From assembly GCF_017303275.1 (NCBI RefSeq), contig NZ_JAFKOJ010000003.1:62001-126000 (forward strand): a stretch of DNA of 64,000 bases, given 5' to 3'. Both the position numbers and the translations under genes were made by a program. The notes beneath the pieces are model-generated. The model was not told where the DNA came from and did not search any database. It saw only the letters and a list, made by a program, of their open reading frames with translations. Position 1 is the first letter of the stretch, and each line of letters starts with the position of its first letter. Of this stretch, positions 26,883 to 36,337 are shown in pieces. Source of the DNA: Bacillus sp. NTK034. Lineage in GTDB: Bacteria; Bacillota; Bacilli; Bacillales; Cytobacillaceae.

Positions 26883-28105
26883 TTTTAAAAGGGAAAAAAG
26901 CGAAAAAGGCAGCGGCAGAGCTGGCGAAAAAAACTACTAAGCAAAAGAATCATGCGCTTGAACTGATCTCAGGGCAGCTGATGCAGGAGAAGAATTTTAT
27001 TTTAGCAGAAAATGGGAAAGACCTGGACGCAGGAAAGAAAAATGGAATGAGTGATGCTTTGTTAGACCGTCTGCGTTTAAATGAAGCCCGGATTCAGGAT
27101 ATGGCGGACGCACTACTCCAGCTTACTCATCTGGATGATCCGGTTGGGGAGGTTTTATCCTCATGGGAACGTCCGAACGGACTCGCCATTACACAAGTAA
27201 GGGTCCCGCTTGGAGTGGTCGGCATGATCTATGAAGCGCGTCCAAACGTCACGGTCGATGCATCCAGCTTATGTTTGAAGACGGGGAATGCTGTTATGCT
27301 GCGCGGAAGTTCCACTGCCATTCATTCCAATAAAGCAATTGTGAAAGTGATTCATCATGCCTTGGAAAAGAGCGACTTGCCGCCTGATGCTGTACAGCTT
27401 ATTGAGGATACGAGCCGGGAAACCGCTTCGGGGATGTTTAAACTGAACGAATACCTGGATGTCCTGATTCCGCGGGGAGGGGCAAAGCTAATTAAGACAG
27501 TTGTTGAGAATTCCACAGTCCCGGTACTTGAGACAGGTGCAGGCAATTGTCATGTCTATATTGATGAAGATGCTGATAAGGAAATGGCGATCAACATTGC
27601 CATCAATGCGAAAACACAGCGTCCATCCGTTTGCAATGCATGTGAAACGATCATCGTGCACAGAGAGTGGGATGGCCTGAATGATCTTGTGCTTGCACTA
27701 AAGGAAAAAGGGGTTATTATTCACGGTGATGAAGGTGTGTGCGGGGAAAAGATCATCCCAGCCGTGGAAGAAGATTGGGCCACTGAATATTTAGGCTTGG
27801 AAGTCGCATTGAAAGTGGCGAAAAGCGTGGATGAGGCAATTATTCATATTAACCGCTACGGCACTAAACATTCTGAGGCAATTGTTTCTGCAAACCCTGA
27901 TAATGTGGAAAAATTCCTGAGTGAAGTCGATGCAGCGGCAGTTTACCATAATGCCTCCACACGCTTCACGGATGGTTTCGAGTTTGGGTTCGGCGCAGAA
28001 ATCGGGATCAGCACCCAAAAGCTCCATGCCCGCGGTCCGATGGGGCTGCCGGCTCTGACTTCGACGAAATATATTGTTAAAGGGAATGGGCAGATAAAGA
28101 AATAA
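26873..28105 (+). CDS. proA: Gamma-glutamyl phosphate reductase
   Basis: 410 residues, ALDH-like fold. The catalytic cysteine lies in [12 protein letters not shown], and [12 protein letters not shown] and [12 protein letters not shown] are family signatures. It reduces glutamyl phosphate to glutamate semialdehyde with NADPH, the second step to proline. GAAAGGAG is 8 nt before ATG 26873, within the end of proB, so the two are coupled. Confidence 0.96.
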   Translation: MELILKGKKAKKAAAELAKKTTKQKNHALELISGQLMQEKNFILAENGKDLDAGKKNGMSDALLDRLRLNEARIQDMADALLQLTHLDDPVGEVLSSWERPNGLAITQVRVPLGVVGMIYEARPNVTVDASSLCLKTGNAVMLRGSSTAIHSNKAIVKVIHHALEKSDLPPDAVQLIEDTSRETASGMFKLNEYLDVLIPRGGAKLIKTVVENSTVPVLETGAGNCHVYIDEDADKEMAINIAINAKTQRPSVCNACETIIVHREWDGLNDLVLALKEKGVIIHGDEGVCGEKIIPAVEEDWATEYLGLEVALKVAKSVDEAIIHINRYGTKHSEAIVSANPDNVEKFLSEVDAAAVYHNASTRFTDGFEFGFGAEIGISTQKLHARGPMGLPALTSTKYIVKGNGQIKK

Positions 28106-28188
28106 GCTTTTAAAAGAACCAATGACCTGTTTTCCTATTTATTGGTGCCGCTTAGAAATGAATGGTAAGATACATTTAGGTGAATGCG

Positions 28189-29883
28189 ATGAAAATAAAG
28201 ACATTATTTATTGCCCCTTATCCTGCTATGCTTCCATTAATTGAGGAATGCAGGAAAGAGGAAAAAGAACTGGACATTAAAATAGCAACCGGAAATCTGG
28301 GGCAGGCACTCCCGTATGTGAATAATGCCGAATCTGAAGGTATTGATATGATCATCAGCAGAGGTGGAACCGCAAAGCTGATCCAGCAGGAAACAAATAT
28401 CCCTGTTATTGATATTCAGGTATCCGGGTACGATATGCTTCGGGTGTTAACCCTTGCCAATGATTTTCCAGGTAAGAAAGCAATTGTTGGCTTTTCCAAC
28501 ATAACGCTTGGCGCCAAAACGATTACTGACATATTGGATATTGGTATAGAGGTTTTTACGATTCAAAAGGAAGAGGAAGTAGAAGCCCTTGTTCTGGAAC
28601 TAAAATCCAAGGGCTTTGAATTGATCATGGGTGATGTTGTAACTATGGAAGCTGCCGCTAAAGCAGGGCTCGAGGGAATCCTGATACAATCCGGCCGTGA
28701 AGCCATCTTTGATTCGTTCCAAAAAGTGAAATCCGTGTATCATTCTTTTCGCAGAAAACAGCAGGAAAACGACCTGCTTCGGGCAATTATCAAGGAGAAA
28801 ACTGACAATCTTATCATTTTTGACAGTAATGCTGAATGTGTATTTGAACAATGGAATACTTTTTCTTCTCCTCCCATACTCGTAAGTGATTTACAGAGTC
28901 TTGTACACCGGAAGGGAAATGCAGAGTCCGTTGAAATGATTGAAGGTATTAAGGGAGATATGCTTAAAGTTCAGGTTTCGAACCTTGAAATTGCGGATGA
29001 AACCTATACTCAATTCATTATTAAAGAGCTTAATCATATGAAGAGTTCTTCAGAAGATTTTAACGTGGAATCAGTGTCACAGCTGCCGATGATCATCAAT
29101 GAGAGTGACGCAATGAAAGATTGTCTGGCTGCTATTTCTGCAGGAATAAACCGAAATTTATGGCTTTTAATTGGTGCTGCCGGCACTGGAAAAGGATTAT
29201 TAGCACGCTATATCCATTACTTAAAGCACCAGGGGTCCGGTTTGCTGCTTTCTATACATGCAAAGGAAGCAAGAAGAGGTTTGGATCCCTTTGATGACGA
29301 TATCCGATCCATATATGTTTACGGCGCTGAGGACATATCAGGAGAAGAGAAGCCCCATTTGTTAAAGCAATGTCAGAATTGGGCAGAATCAGGGAAAGAA
29401 GTAATTCTATCCCTGCCCAGTGAAATGCAGGAATTCTATGCCCTTCTTTATAACGAAGAAACCGTTCGGATCTATATCCCCTCTTTATTAGAACGCAAGG
29501 ATGATATAAGAGCTTTAACAGCTTACTTTATTGCACATTTTCATCAGCAGTATGGAACCTCGGCTGTAAAAATCAGGGATGATGCGATGGAGCTGCTGGA
29601 GCAATATAAATGGCCAGGCAATACGGCTGAGCTGAAAGCATTCCTTTTTGATGTCTTAGCAGCTGAGAAAGGCTATACCATCAGTAAAGAGACTGTTTCA
29701 AGACAGCTGAATCGGAAGCACCGGCCAGTTCAAATTGAAGACAGTCTGTTAAATGGAACGTTGGATCAGATTGAAAAACGAATTATCGAAGCAGTTATGG
29801 AAGAAGAAAACCAAAATCAAACAAAGGTGTCAAAACGGTTAGGCATTAATCGGTCGACATTGTGGAGGAAGCTGAAGCAGTAG
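28189..29883 (+). CDS. PrpR-like regulator with degenerate AAA+ domain and Fis-type HTH
   Basis: 564 residues. Residues 1-190 match the PrpR N-terminal sensor domain (IISRGGTAKLIQQ, VIDIQVSGYDMLR, GDVVTMEAA). The AAA+ part (about 300-500) is degenerate: the P-loop reads GAAGTGKG (329-336) without the S/T after lysine, the Walker B region reads IYVYGAED, and no GAFTGA loop is seen. The last 25 residues form a Fis-type helix-turn-helix (TKVSKRLGINRSTLWRKL). It should not drive sigma-54 by the usual route and probably controls the adjoining tetronate operon as a DNA-binding sensor. ATG 28189 follows TTAGGTG; GTG 28180 is the alternative. Confidence 0.82.
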   Translation: MKIKTLFIAPYPAMLPLIEECRKEEKELDIKIATGNLGQALPYVNNAESEGIDMIISRGGTAKLIQQETNIPVIDIQVSGYDMLRVLTLANDFPGKKAIVGFSNITLGAKTITDILDIGIEVFTIQKEEEVEALVLELKSKGFELIMGDVVTMEAAAKAGLEGILIQSGREAIFDSFQKVKSVYHSFRRKQQENDLLRAIIKEKTDNLIIFDSNAECVFEQWNTFSSPPILVSDLQSLVHRKGNAESVEMIEGIKGDMLKVQVSNLEIADETYTQFIIKELNHMKSSSEDFNVESVSQLPMIINESDAMKDCLAAISAGINRNLWLLIGAAGTGKGLLARYIHYLKHQGSGLLLSIHAKEARRGLDPFDDDIRSIYVYGAEDISGEEKPHLLKQCQNWAESGKEVILSLPSEMQEFYALLYNEETVRIYIPSLLERKDDIRALTAYFIAHFHQQYGTSAVKIRDDAMELLEQYKWPGNTAELKAFLFDVLAAEKGYTISKETVSRQLNRKHRPVQIEDSLLNGTLDQIEKRIIEAVMEEENQNQTKVSKRLGINRSTLWRKLKQ

Positions 29884-29902
29884 TATTCAGCTTCTTTTTT
29901 TG
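29868..29902 (+). terminator. Terminator overlapping the regulator's stop codon
   Basis: GAAGCTGAA (29868-29876) pairs with TTCAGCTTC (29886-29894), then seven T. The stop TAG lies in the loop. Confidence 0.85.
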
Positions 29903-29913
29903 TTTTTTTAAGT

Positions 29914-30044
29914 GTTTAAAATTGCAACAAAAAATATAAAACTAGAAAATACCAAACTATTTTTCTGTGAAAAGTGTTGAATTTTGCATTGAAAGCGTTT
30001 GATATAAAACTGTAATCGTTTTCAGTGATGTTTAAAATTGAAAC
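29914..30044 (+). promoter_or_regulatory. Direct-repeat operators and cre site before kdgT
   Basis: GTTTAAAATTGCAAC (29914-29928) and GTTTAAAATTGAAAC (30030-30044) differ at one base and lie 116 bp apart; each is an imperfect palindrome. They are candidate sites for the PrpR-like regulator. TGTAATCGTTTTCA at 30011-30024 fits the CcpA cre consensus TGWAANCGNTNWCA in full. No GG-N10-GC sigma-54 element is seen, and no sigma-A promoter is clear. Confidence 0.65.
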
Positions 30045-30068
30045 ATATATAAAGGGGATGTTAAAATT

Positions 30069-31061
30069 ATGAAGATCAAAGCAACTCTTGAACGAATTCC
30101 AGGCGGGATGATGGTAGTTCCGTTGCTAATTGCAGCAATACTTAATACTTTTGCACCTGACTTGCTCCGTATCGGAAATTTTACTCAAGCATTGTTTGTT
30201 GACGGTGCATCAGCTTTAATCGCTTTATTCCTGCTATGTACAGGTGCTCAAATTAACGTAAAATCATTTGGTGTTTCAATAGGAAAAGGGGCAACCCTTT
30301 TAGCTACGAAGTGGGTAGTCGGTGCGGCATTCGGGTTAATCGCTTACATGTTTGCAGGTGAAAATGGCCTTTGGCTGGGTTTGGCACCAATTGCAATTAT
30401 TGCAGCTATGACGAACAGTAATGGCGGCCTATTCGTCGCACTTGTCGGCCAGTACGGAAGCAAGGAAGACCGTGCAGCTTATTCATTGCTGGCTCTAAAT
30501 GACGGTCCGTTTTTAACAATGGTGGCCCTATCCATATTTGGTGCTATGGGCTTTGTAGATGGCATGTTCTCATTACAATCCTTCATTGCCGTGCTGCTTC
30601 CAATCCTGGTAGGTATGGTATTGGGTAACCTGGATGAAGAAATGCGTGTATTCCTTGATAATGGAAGCTCCATGCTCATTCCATTTTTCGCTTTCGCCCT
30701 TGGAATGGGAATTGACTTCGGTGCCATTGTAGAAGGCGGTCTATCAGGTATTATACTTGGCCTGTTAACAGTATTCGTAACGGGTACAGCAGGATATCTA
30801 GTGTTTAAAGCGTTTAAGTGGAATCCAATTGTAGGTGCTGCTGAAGGCTCCACTGCAGGAAATGCTGTAGCAACACCAGCTGCCATTGCAGCGGCAAGTG
30901 CAGGGTTTGCGCAGTATGCTGAGTTGGCGACAGTTCAGGTTGCGGCATCTACTGTGACAACCGCAATCCTGCTTCCGCTCTATATAGCGTTTTTGGTGAA
31001 GCGTCTAGAGAGAAAAGGTTATGAGTTTAATGAAGGAAACCTGAAGAAAGTTAATGGCTAA
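30069..31061 (+). CDS. kdgT: 2-keto-3-deoxygluconate permease family transporter
   Basis: 330 residues with about ten membrane helices. The start MKIKATLERIPGGMMVVPLLIAA and later MTNSNGGLFVALVGQYG and EGSTAGNAVATPAAIA are typical of KdgT. The family imports sugar acids with protons. With a DUF1537 kinase and PdxA2 behind it the likely cargo is a four-carbon sugar acid (threonate or erythronate), not KDG. AAAGGGGA lies before ATG. A cre site upstream predicts repression by glucose. Confidence 0.88.
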   Translation: MKIKATLERIPGGMMVVPLLIAAILNTFAPDLLRIGNFTQALFVDGASALIALFLLCTGAQINVKSFGVSIGKGATLLATKWVVGAAFGLIAYMFAGENGLWLGLAPIAIIAAMTNSNGGLFVALVGQYGSKEDRAAYSLLALNDGPFLTMVALSIFGAMGFVDGMFSLQSFIAVLLPILVGMVLGNLDEEMRVFLDNGSSMLIPFFAFALGMGIDFGAIVEGGLSGIILGLLTVFVTGTAGYLVFKAFKWNPIVGAAEGSTAGNAVATPAAIAAASAGFAQYAELATVQVAASTVTTAILLPLYIAFLVKRLERKGYEFNEGNLKKVNG

Positions 31062-31074
31062 GGAAGTGGTTCTT

Positions 31075-32382
31075 GTGTTTGAAAAATTTGGCATTATCGC
31101 GGATGATTTGACTGGTGCTAATGATTCAGGAGTGCAGCTGGCGAAAAAAGGGCTGACTGCCACTGTTATGATGGATCTTACCGGGAAAAGCATTCAATCT
31201 GACCCTGATGTCTTAATTGTTGATACTGACAGCCGTGCAAAAACACAAGAGGAAGCATATGAAGCAGTCGAAAAAGCTGCTTCTCTTCTTTTTGATAAAG
31301 GCTATGCTCATGTCTATAAAAAAGTGGATTCAACTTTAAGAGGAAATATATCAGCTGAACTGGCAGCGCTTGAAAAGGTATATCAGCCGGAAATCGTTGT
31401 TATTGCCCCGGCATTTCCGAAAATGAATCGTACAACGGTATCTGGACATCATTATGTAAATGGTGAACTGATTACAGAAACAGAGTTTGGAAGGGATCCA
31501 AAGACCCCTGTAACGGAAAGCTTTCTGCCTCACTTGTTAAATAAGGATGCGGGAAAGGATATTGCACTGCTTGATCTGAAATTGATCCGAGGAGATAAAG
31601 CAGATATTCTACAATTCATTGAAGGTGCTGTTGCGGCGGGGAAAACCTGGATTATTTGCGACAGTGAAAGGGAAGAGGATCTGCAGGTAATTGCCGAGAT
31701 TTTCACTAGCCTTCAGAAAAAAATTATTTGGACCGGCTCTGGTGCCCTGGTTGAATATTTACCCGATGCACTAAAGCTTATATCTCATCGAGAAAAAGGT
31801 CATGAGGAGAATAACATCAGGAAAACTCTCACCGTTTCAGGGAGTCTGTCACAGGTTACAAAAAATCAGCTTTCCCGGATTAGAGAACTTGATCAATCTT
31901 ATTTTGCTGAAATCAATCCAATCCAATTGGTTAATCATTCAATAGATTTTGAAGAAGTCATTAAAGAAATTGAACAAAATCAGGATAAAAACCATTTTGT
32001 TGTCTATGTGGATTCTTGCAATCAGAACCGGGATGCAGCCCGTTTAGCGGGAGAAGCAATAGGATTATCAGGAAAGCAGGTTGGGGAAAGGATTGCCATG
32101 GGACTGGGGCAAATTGCAAACAGACTTGTAAATAAGTTCCCGGAACTCGACGGCTTGATTTTAACAGGCGGGGACATAGCAAAAGCTGCTTGTTCAGAAT
32201 TGGGAATCCAGGAAATGGAGCTCCATACAGAAATAGAACCAGGTCTCCCTTTTGGCCGGCTTCGCAGCAGGGAAAAAAGCTATTGGGCTGTAACAAAAGC
32301 AGGGGGATTCGGCAATGAGCAATCCCTGGTAAACGCAATACATTATATGACAGGAAAGGTTGAGTGCAATGAGTCAAACTAA
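31075..32382 (+). CDS. Four-carbon acid sugar kinase (DUF1537: OtnK/DtnK-like)
   Basis: 435 residues. The N-terminal domain opens with FGIIADDLTGANDSG and has KKVDSTLRGNI; the C-terminal nucleotide domain has LTVSGSLSQVT and LILTGGDIA. Known members phosphorylate D-threonate, D-erythronate or related acids at O4. GTG 31075 follows AAGGAAGTGG and gives the usual N-terminus; ATG 31054, which overlaps kdgT, would add seven residues. The product goes to the PdxA2 dehydrogenase encoded next. Which tetronate is used cannot be told. Confidence 0.85.
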   Translation: MFEKFGIIADDLTGANDSGVQLAKKGLTATVMMDLTGKSIQSDPDVLIVDTDSRAKTQEEAYEAVEKAASLLFDKGYAHVYKKVDSTLRGNISAELAALEKVYQPEIVVIAPAFPKMNRTTVSGHHYVNGELITETEFGRDPKTPVTESFLPHLLNKDAGKDIALLDLKLIRGDKADILQFIEGAVAAGKTWIICDSEREEDLQVIAEIFTSLQKKIIWTGSGALVEYLPDALKLISHREKGHEENNIRKTLTVSGSLSQVTKNQLSRIRELDQSYFAEINPIQLVNHSIDFEEVIKEIEQNQDKNHFVVYVDSCNQNRDAARLAGEAIGLSGKQVGERIAMGLGQIANRLVNKFPELDGLILTGGDIAKAACSELGIQEMELHTEIEPGLPFGRLRSREKSYWAVTKAGGFGNEQSLVNAIHYMTGKVECNESN

Positions 32383-33376
32383 ACCGGTAGTTGGCATTAC
32401 AATGGGGGATGCAGCGGGCGTAGGGCCGGAAATTATTTTAAAAAGCCTTGCAGAGGCTGAAATGTATGAAATAAGCAACCCGCTTGTCATTGGTGATAGA
32501 AAAATTTTAGAGCGGGCTAAACCTTTTGTTAACAGCGGGCTTGTTATTGAAGCGGTAAGCGCAGAGCAATTACACGAGATCCCATTTAAGCATGGGGTAG
32601 TACATTGCCTTGATTTGGACCTTTTGCCGGAAGACCTTCCGATTGGACAGGTATCTCCGGAGGCTGGAAACGCAGCATTTCAATATTTAGCCAAAGCGAT
32701 CGAATTGGCAAAAGAAAATCGGATTGATGCGATTTGTACTGCACCTTTAAACAAGGAAGCATTACAAAAGGGCGGCCATATGTATCCAGGCCATACAGAG
32801 ATTTTAGCGGATTTGACCAATACGAAAGATTATTCCATGATGTTATCCGCACCAAATTTAAGGGTTATCCATGTGACAACACATGTCGGGATTATTGATG
32901 CAGTTAAAATGATCAATCCAGAAAGAGTGTACCACGTGCTGAAGCTGGCTCATGACACATTGAAAAAAGCCGGCATTGAATCACCTAAAATAGCTGTTTG
33001 CGGAATCAATCCTCATGCAGGCGAAAATGGATTATTCGGGTATGGTGAAGAGGAAGAAAAAGTTGTTCCGGGAGTAGAGAAAGCACAGGCAGAGGGTATT
33101 GATGCTATAGGACCGCTGCCGGCTGACACATTATTTTTCAGAGCTGTGCGGGGCGACTTTGATATTGTAGTTGCTATGTACCATGATCAGGGGCATGGGC
33201 CTGTTAAGGTTTTGGGTCTGGATGCCGGGGTTAATATCACAGTCGGCCTTCCCATCATTCGTACAAGTGTTGATCACGGTACAGCCTTCGATATTGCCGG
33301 AAAAGGCATAGCTGACGAGAAAAGCTTAATGGAAGCCATGCGTCAGGCAGTAGAGCTTGCTCCTAAGAAGAAATAG
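32369..33376 (+). CDS. pdxA2: PdxA2-type 4-phospho-tetronate dehydrogenase
   Basis: 335 residues, PdxA family: ITMGDAAGVGPEI at the start, TAPLNKEAL, PGHTEILADL, INPHAGENGLFG and YHDQGHGPVKVLG. True PdxA acts in vitamin B6 synthesis, but PdxA2 paralogues beside a DUF1537 kinase oxidise 4-phospho-threonate or -erythronate and decarboxylate it to dihydroxyacetone phosphate. This context and the KdgT transporter support the catabolic role. ATG 32369 follows AGGAAAGG; it overlaps the kinase gene by 14 nt. Confidence 0.87.
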   Translation: MSQTKPVVGITMGDAAGVGPEIILKSLAEAEMYEISNPLVIGDRKILERAKPFVNSGLVIEAVSAEQLHEIPFKHGVVHCLDLDLLPEDLPIGQVSPEAGNAAFQYLAKAIELAKENRIDAICTAPLNKEALQKGGHMYPGHTEILADLTNTKDYSMMLSAPNLRVIHVTTHVGIIDAVKMINPERVYHVLKLAHDTLKKAGIESPKIAVCGINPHAGENGLFGYGEEEEKVVPGVEKAQAEGIDAIGPLPADTLFFRAVRGDFDIVVAMYHDQGHGPVKVLGLDAGVNITVGLPIIRTSVDHGTAFDIAGKGIADEKSLMEAMRQAVELAPKKK

Positions 33377-33387
33377 GCTTATTTTAA

Positions 33388-33427
33388 CCTGCTCGGGGAT
33401 TATCAGCAGCCCCAGGCGGGTTTTTTT
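33388..33427 (+). terminator. Terminator of the tetronate operon
   Basis: CCTGCTCGGGG pairs with CCCCAGGCGGG (33410-33420) with one mismatch and G-U pairs, then seven T. Confidence 0.85.
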
Positions 33428-33541
33428 ATGGAATTTAATAGATAATAGACTTGTTCACTTATTTAATTTTTTTTTGAAAATGTTATCGGTAACCTCACAT
33501 TTGATGCTAAAATATAGAAAAAAACACAAAAAGAGGACTAT

Positions 33542-34801
33542 ATGAGTAAACGGACAGGTCAAATTTCACTTGTGCTTATTTCGGTTCTATTTACCTCTTA
33601 TCAATCCATTTTCTCGCATGAAACGTTTTTTACTTTTGATTTTTTTCTATTTACATGTATTGCCTGGTTTGTTGGCTGGCAGTTTGACAAAAGCAGGTAC
33701 TATGCAGAAAAAGCGCGGGCCAGCGAGAGGAGCTACAAATTGCTTCTGGAATCACTTCCGGTTTCCGTGCTCATACATAAGGATTTTGAAATTTTGTATG
33801 CAAACTCCTCTGCTGTCAGCGTATTGTCGGCATCAGATAAAGATGCATTAATTGGCAGGTCGCTTCTTGACTTTATCGAAATGGACTATAAGGGCCGATT
33901 GCAGGAGCGATATCAGTACATTAAGTCAGAGAAGCAGCTTTTAAACAATATAGAATATCAGGTAAAACGTTTGGATGGAGCCAGGAGGTATTTTGAAGTT
34001 TCATCACTATATGTTGAATATGAAGGAAAAGAGGCCATACTCTCTATCGGAACTGATATTTCCGATAAAAAAGAGGAACAGGAAAAGCTTCTGCAAAAAT
34101 CGGAAAAGCTGGCACTTCTGGGCCAAATGGCAGCCGGAATCGCGCATGAAATCCGCAATCCTCTTACCTCGATCAAAGGGTTTGTTCAGCTCTTCAAGTC
34201 AAATAGCCAAAAAGACGAATACTTTGACATTGTACTATCGGAACTGGACCGCATAAATGGAATCGTCGGTGAATTTTTAGTGCTTGCAAAGCCGACTGCA
34301 GACATTTTCGAAAAGCAGGACCTTACTAAATTAATCAACGAAGTGATTCTTCTGAGCAGCACCCAATCCATTTTAAATAATGTGGAAATAACAGTAGAAA
34401 ATAATCTTCACGACCCCATGATTCATTGTGAAAAGAACCAATTGAAACAAGTTTTCCTTAACATTATTAAGAATGCCATTGAAGCTATGCCAGGCGGAGG
34501 CCAGTTAACCATTAATGTCTTGAAAAAGACGGACAATACCATTTCCGTTCAATTTATCGATCAGGGTGTAGGCATATCAGAAGACCGCATTTCAAGTCTG
34601 GGTGAACCTTTCTATACGACAAAGGAAAAAGGAACCGGGCTGGGACTGATGATTTGCTATAAAATTATTGAAAACCATAATGGCCGCTTAATAGTCGAAA
34701 GTAAAGTTGGGGAAGGCACGAAGATTGAGATAGAACTCCCATATGAGGGGGATTCGATACAGGCAGAAGGTAATCAAAACCGGAACAGCGTTTTGATTTA
34801 A
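33542..34801 (+). CDS. PAS-domain sensor histidine kinase (sporulation kinase-like)
   Basis: 419 residues. Two membrane helices (about 8-24 and 31-47) have almost nothing outside, so the signal is probably sensed in or near the membrane. A PAS domain spans 63-176, followed by a HisKA domain with H202 in GIAHEIRNPLTSIKG, and a HATPase domain with NIIKNAIEAMPGGG (N box), DQGVGI (G1) and GTGLGL (G2). The H-box sequence is of the KinA/KinB/KinE group feeding the Spo0A phosphorelay. It is an orphan, with no response regulator beside it, as usual for Kin proteins. The ribosome site AGAGGA is weak. Confidence 0.85.
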   Translation: MSKRTGQISLVLISVLFTSYQSIFSHETFFTFDFFLFTCIAWFVGWQFDKSRYYAEKARASERSYKLLLESLPVSVLIHKDFEILYANSSAVSVLSASDKDALIGRSLLDFIEMDYKGRLQERYQYIKSEKQLLNNIEYQVKRLDGARRYFEVSSLYVEYEGKEAILSIGTDISDKKEEQEKLLQKSEKLALLGQMAAGIAHEIRNPLTSIKGFVQLFKSNSQKDEYFDIVLSELDRINGIVGEFLVLAKPTADIFEKQDLTKLINEVILLSSTQSILNNVEITVENNLHDPMIHCEKNQLKQVFLNIIKNAIEAMPGGGQLTINVLKKTDNTISVQFIDQGVGISEDRISSLGEPFYTTKEKGTGLGLMICYKIIENHNGRLIVESKVGEGTKIEIELPYEGDSIQAEGNQNRNSVLI

Positions 34802-34820
34802 ATAGTTGAGCGGGGGCTGA

Positions 34821-34848
34821 CAGTGCATGGAAATGCGCTGTTTTTTTT
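34821..34848 (+). terminator. Terminator after the sensor kinase
   Basis: CAGTGCAT, GGAA loop, ATGCGCTG with one G-U pair, then eight T. Confidence 0.92.
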
Positions 34849-34905
34849 ATCCCCACCGAAAGGGTCACTTGCATAGGATGTTATAATTATAATAAATTCA
34901 TTTTA

Positions 34906-35988
34906 ATGGTGATTATAGTGTTTTATTTCATTTTGCTTGGCCTTCTGTTTATCGGGGCTGTTTTGGTTATCATTCGCAAAAAAGTTAATATCCATACGGC
35001 TGCAATGGCGGCTGTGATGGCGCTTGGCATTGTAACACAGGGAGTTTTGCTGAATTTCTTCGGTTTGTCCTTCTTTTTGGGGAGCGTCGGTAAGATTTTA
35101 AGTATAGCAGATTTAGCCTTATGGATGGCCATTTTGGTATCGATCGGAATGACCATTTATAGAGGAGAGTTTAAGAAGCTGCATTACACTAATCCCATTA
35201 ACCGATTTGGCATTGGAACCTGGGTGGCAGGAACGTCGATTTGCGGAATCATGTTCTTCAAGCAATTTGGTGCAAGTGCAGAAGCCCAGGCGCTGGCCAT
35301 TCTCAATGCGGGATTATGGATTATTTATATTGGGATTAGTTTAATAGGCTTCAAGGAGCTCAAGGATACATCCTTTGGACAGCAGGCACATGGAGTTTTG
35401 CTGCTGACGACGGTCAGCACACAATCTCTTGTGCTGCTATTCAATACTGTCTTCTCGGATGTACCTGGCGTTCTAAATGCCGCTCTTATTATTTCCGGTC
35501 TGCTTTTTTACTCCATCAGTGCGTGGTATATTCTTAAACGTTATGCCGTTAGCGGCTGGAACATTGCGAAGGATTGGAATAATACCAATTGCATTTTTCA
35601 CGGTGCCCTGTCCATCAGCGGGCTCGCCATGTATAAATCCGGCGTTGTAGCCCATCAGGCGGCTGCCTGGTTTTGGCTTGCCGTTTTCCTGGTTTTCATT
35701 GTGGTGGAGACTATTGAAATAGTAAGGCTGGTATGGCGCATTCGAATATACGGCTTGAAGGAAGGCATCTTCACATACGATGTGACACAGTGGAGCCGAA
35801 TTTTCACTTTTGCGATGTTCTTTACGTTTACCTTTTTCATAGAAAGCCCGGTGCAGGCAGTTATCTTAAATACTGGCATTTGGATCATTCTAATGTTATT
35901 GATTGTTGAATTATATTTAAGTGCTGATTCATTAAGAAGGAAACATGTCAAGGTTCCGCTGGCATTTGGAAAAGAAAGTTCGGGATAA
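34906..35988 (+). CDS. Polytopic membrane protein, function unknown
   Basis: 360 residues with about ten membrane helices and short loops (for example FGIGTWVAGTSICGIM, LSISGLAMYKSG). I do not recognise a characterised family; parts recall tellurite-resistance/SLAC1-like transporters, but this is weak. No ribosome site precedes ATG 34906, while two overlapping TATAAT boxes lie at 34882-34893, so the mRNA may be nearly leaderless, or GTG 34918 may be used. It is a single gene that ends at the strong hairpin 36196-36245. Confidence 0.7.
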   Translation: MVIIVFYFILLGLLFIGAVLVIIRKKVNIHTAAMAAVMALGIVTQGVLLNFFGLSFFLGSVGKILSIADLALWMAILVSIGMTIYRGEFKKLHYTNPINRFGIGTWVAGTSICGIMFFKQFGASAEAQALAILNAGLWIIYIGISLIGFKELKDTSFGQQAHGVLLLTTVSTQSLVLLFNTVFSDVPGVLNAALIISGLLFYSISAWYILKRYAVSGWNIAKDWNNTNCIFHGALSISGLAMYKSGVVAHQAAAWFWLAVFLVFIVVETIEIVRLVWRIRIYGLKEGIFTYDVTQWSRIFTFAMFFTFTFFIESPVQAVILNTGIWIILMLLIVELYLSADSLRRKHVKVPLAFGKESSG

Positions 35989-35996
35989 GTGCAAAA

Positions 35997-36090
35997 CGCA
36001 CATAAATTTTTCTATCCGCAAGTAAAAATCGCTTATCCGCAAATAAATTTGGCTTTCCGCAAGTAATAATCGCTTATCCGCAAGTAAATT
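35997..36090. repeat. Array of ~21-bp iterons, TATCCGCAAGTAAA type
   Basis: CGCA occurs at 35997, 36017, 36038, 36058 and 36079 (steps 20, 21, 20, 21). Units alternate between TATCCGCAAGTAAAAATCGCT-like and CCGCAAATAAATTTGG-like ends. It is the same class as the array at 14178-14282. It begins just after the stop of the membrane-protein gene and lies before its terminator, so it would be transcribed. Confidence 0.8.
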
Positions 36091-36195
36091 TGGAAATCAT
36101 ATATAAATTCAAGCTTTGCACAAATAAGTCTTGAATAAAACGCGCATAAGAGTGAGGCGATTTTGAGGAAAGCTTAAGAAAATAGCGGAATTTCA

Positions 36196-36245
36196 CAAAA
36201 AAGAGCCAGTCACATGCAATTTTGCAATGTGGCTGGCTCTTTTTA
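36196..36245. terminator. Strong bidirectional terminator
   Basis: An 18-bp stem (AAAAAGAGCCAGTCACAT with ATGTGGCTGGCTCTTTTT) has T runs in both directions. It ends the plus-strand membrane-protein transcript, and is the first good stop for minus-strand transcription coming from the thioredoxin gene. Confidence 0.9.
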
Positions 36246-36337
36246 GGCCTTTTGGACGGATTTTCAAATGGGCACTTATCCTGAGTATAGGACAAGTTTG
36301 GTTCCGGGAAGGCTGAAGATAAGGAGGCGATGTATAA

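Noticed and set aside
29941..30060. Sigma-54 promoter before kdgT
   Set aside because: No TGGCAC-N5-TTGCA-like element is present, and the regulator lacks GAFTGA.
30479..30886. 135-codon minus-strand ORF in kdgT
   Set aside because: Antisense shadow of a membrane-protein gene.
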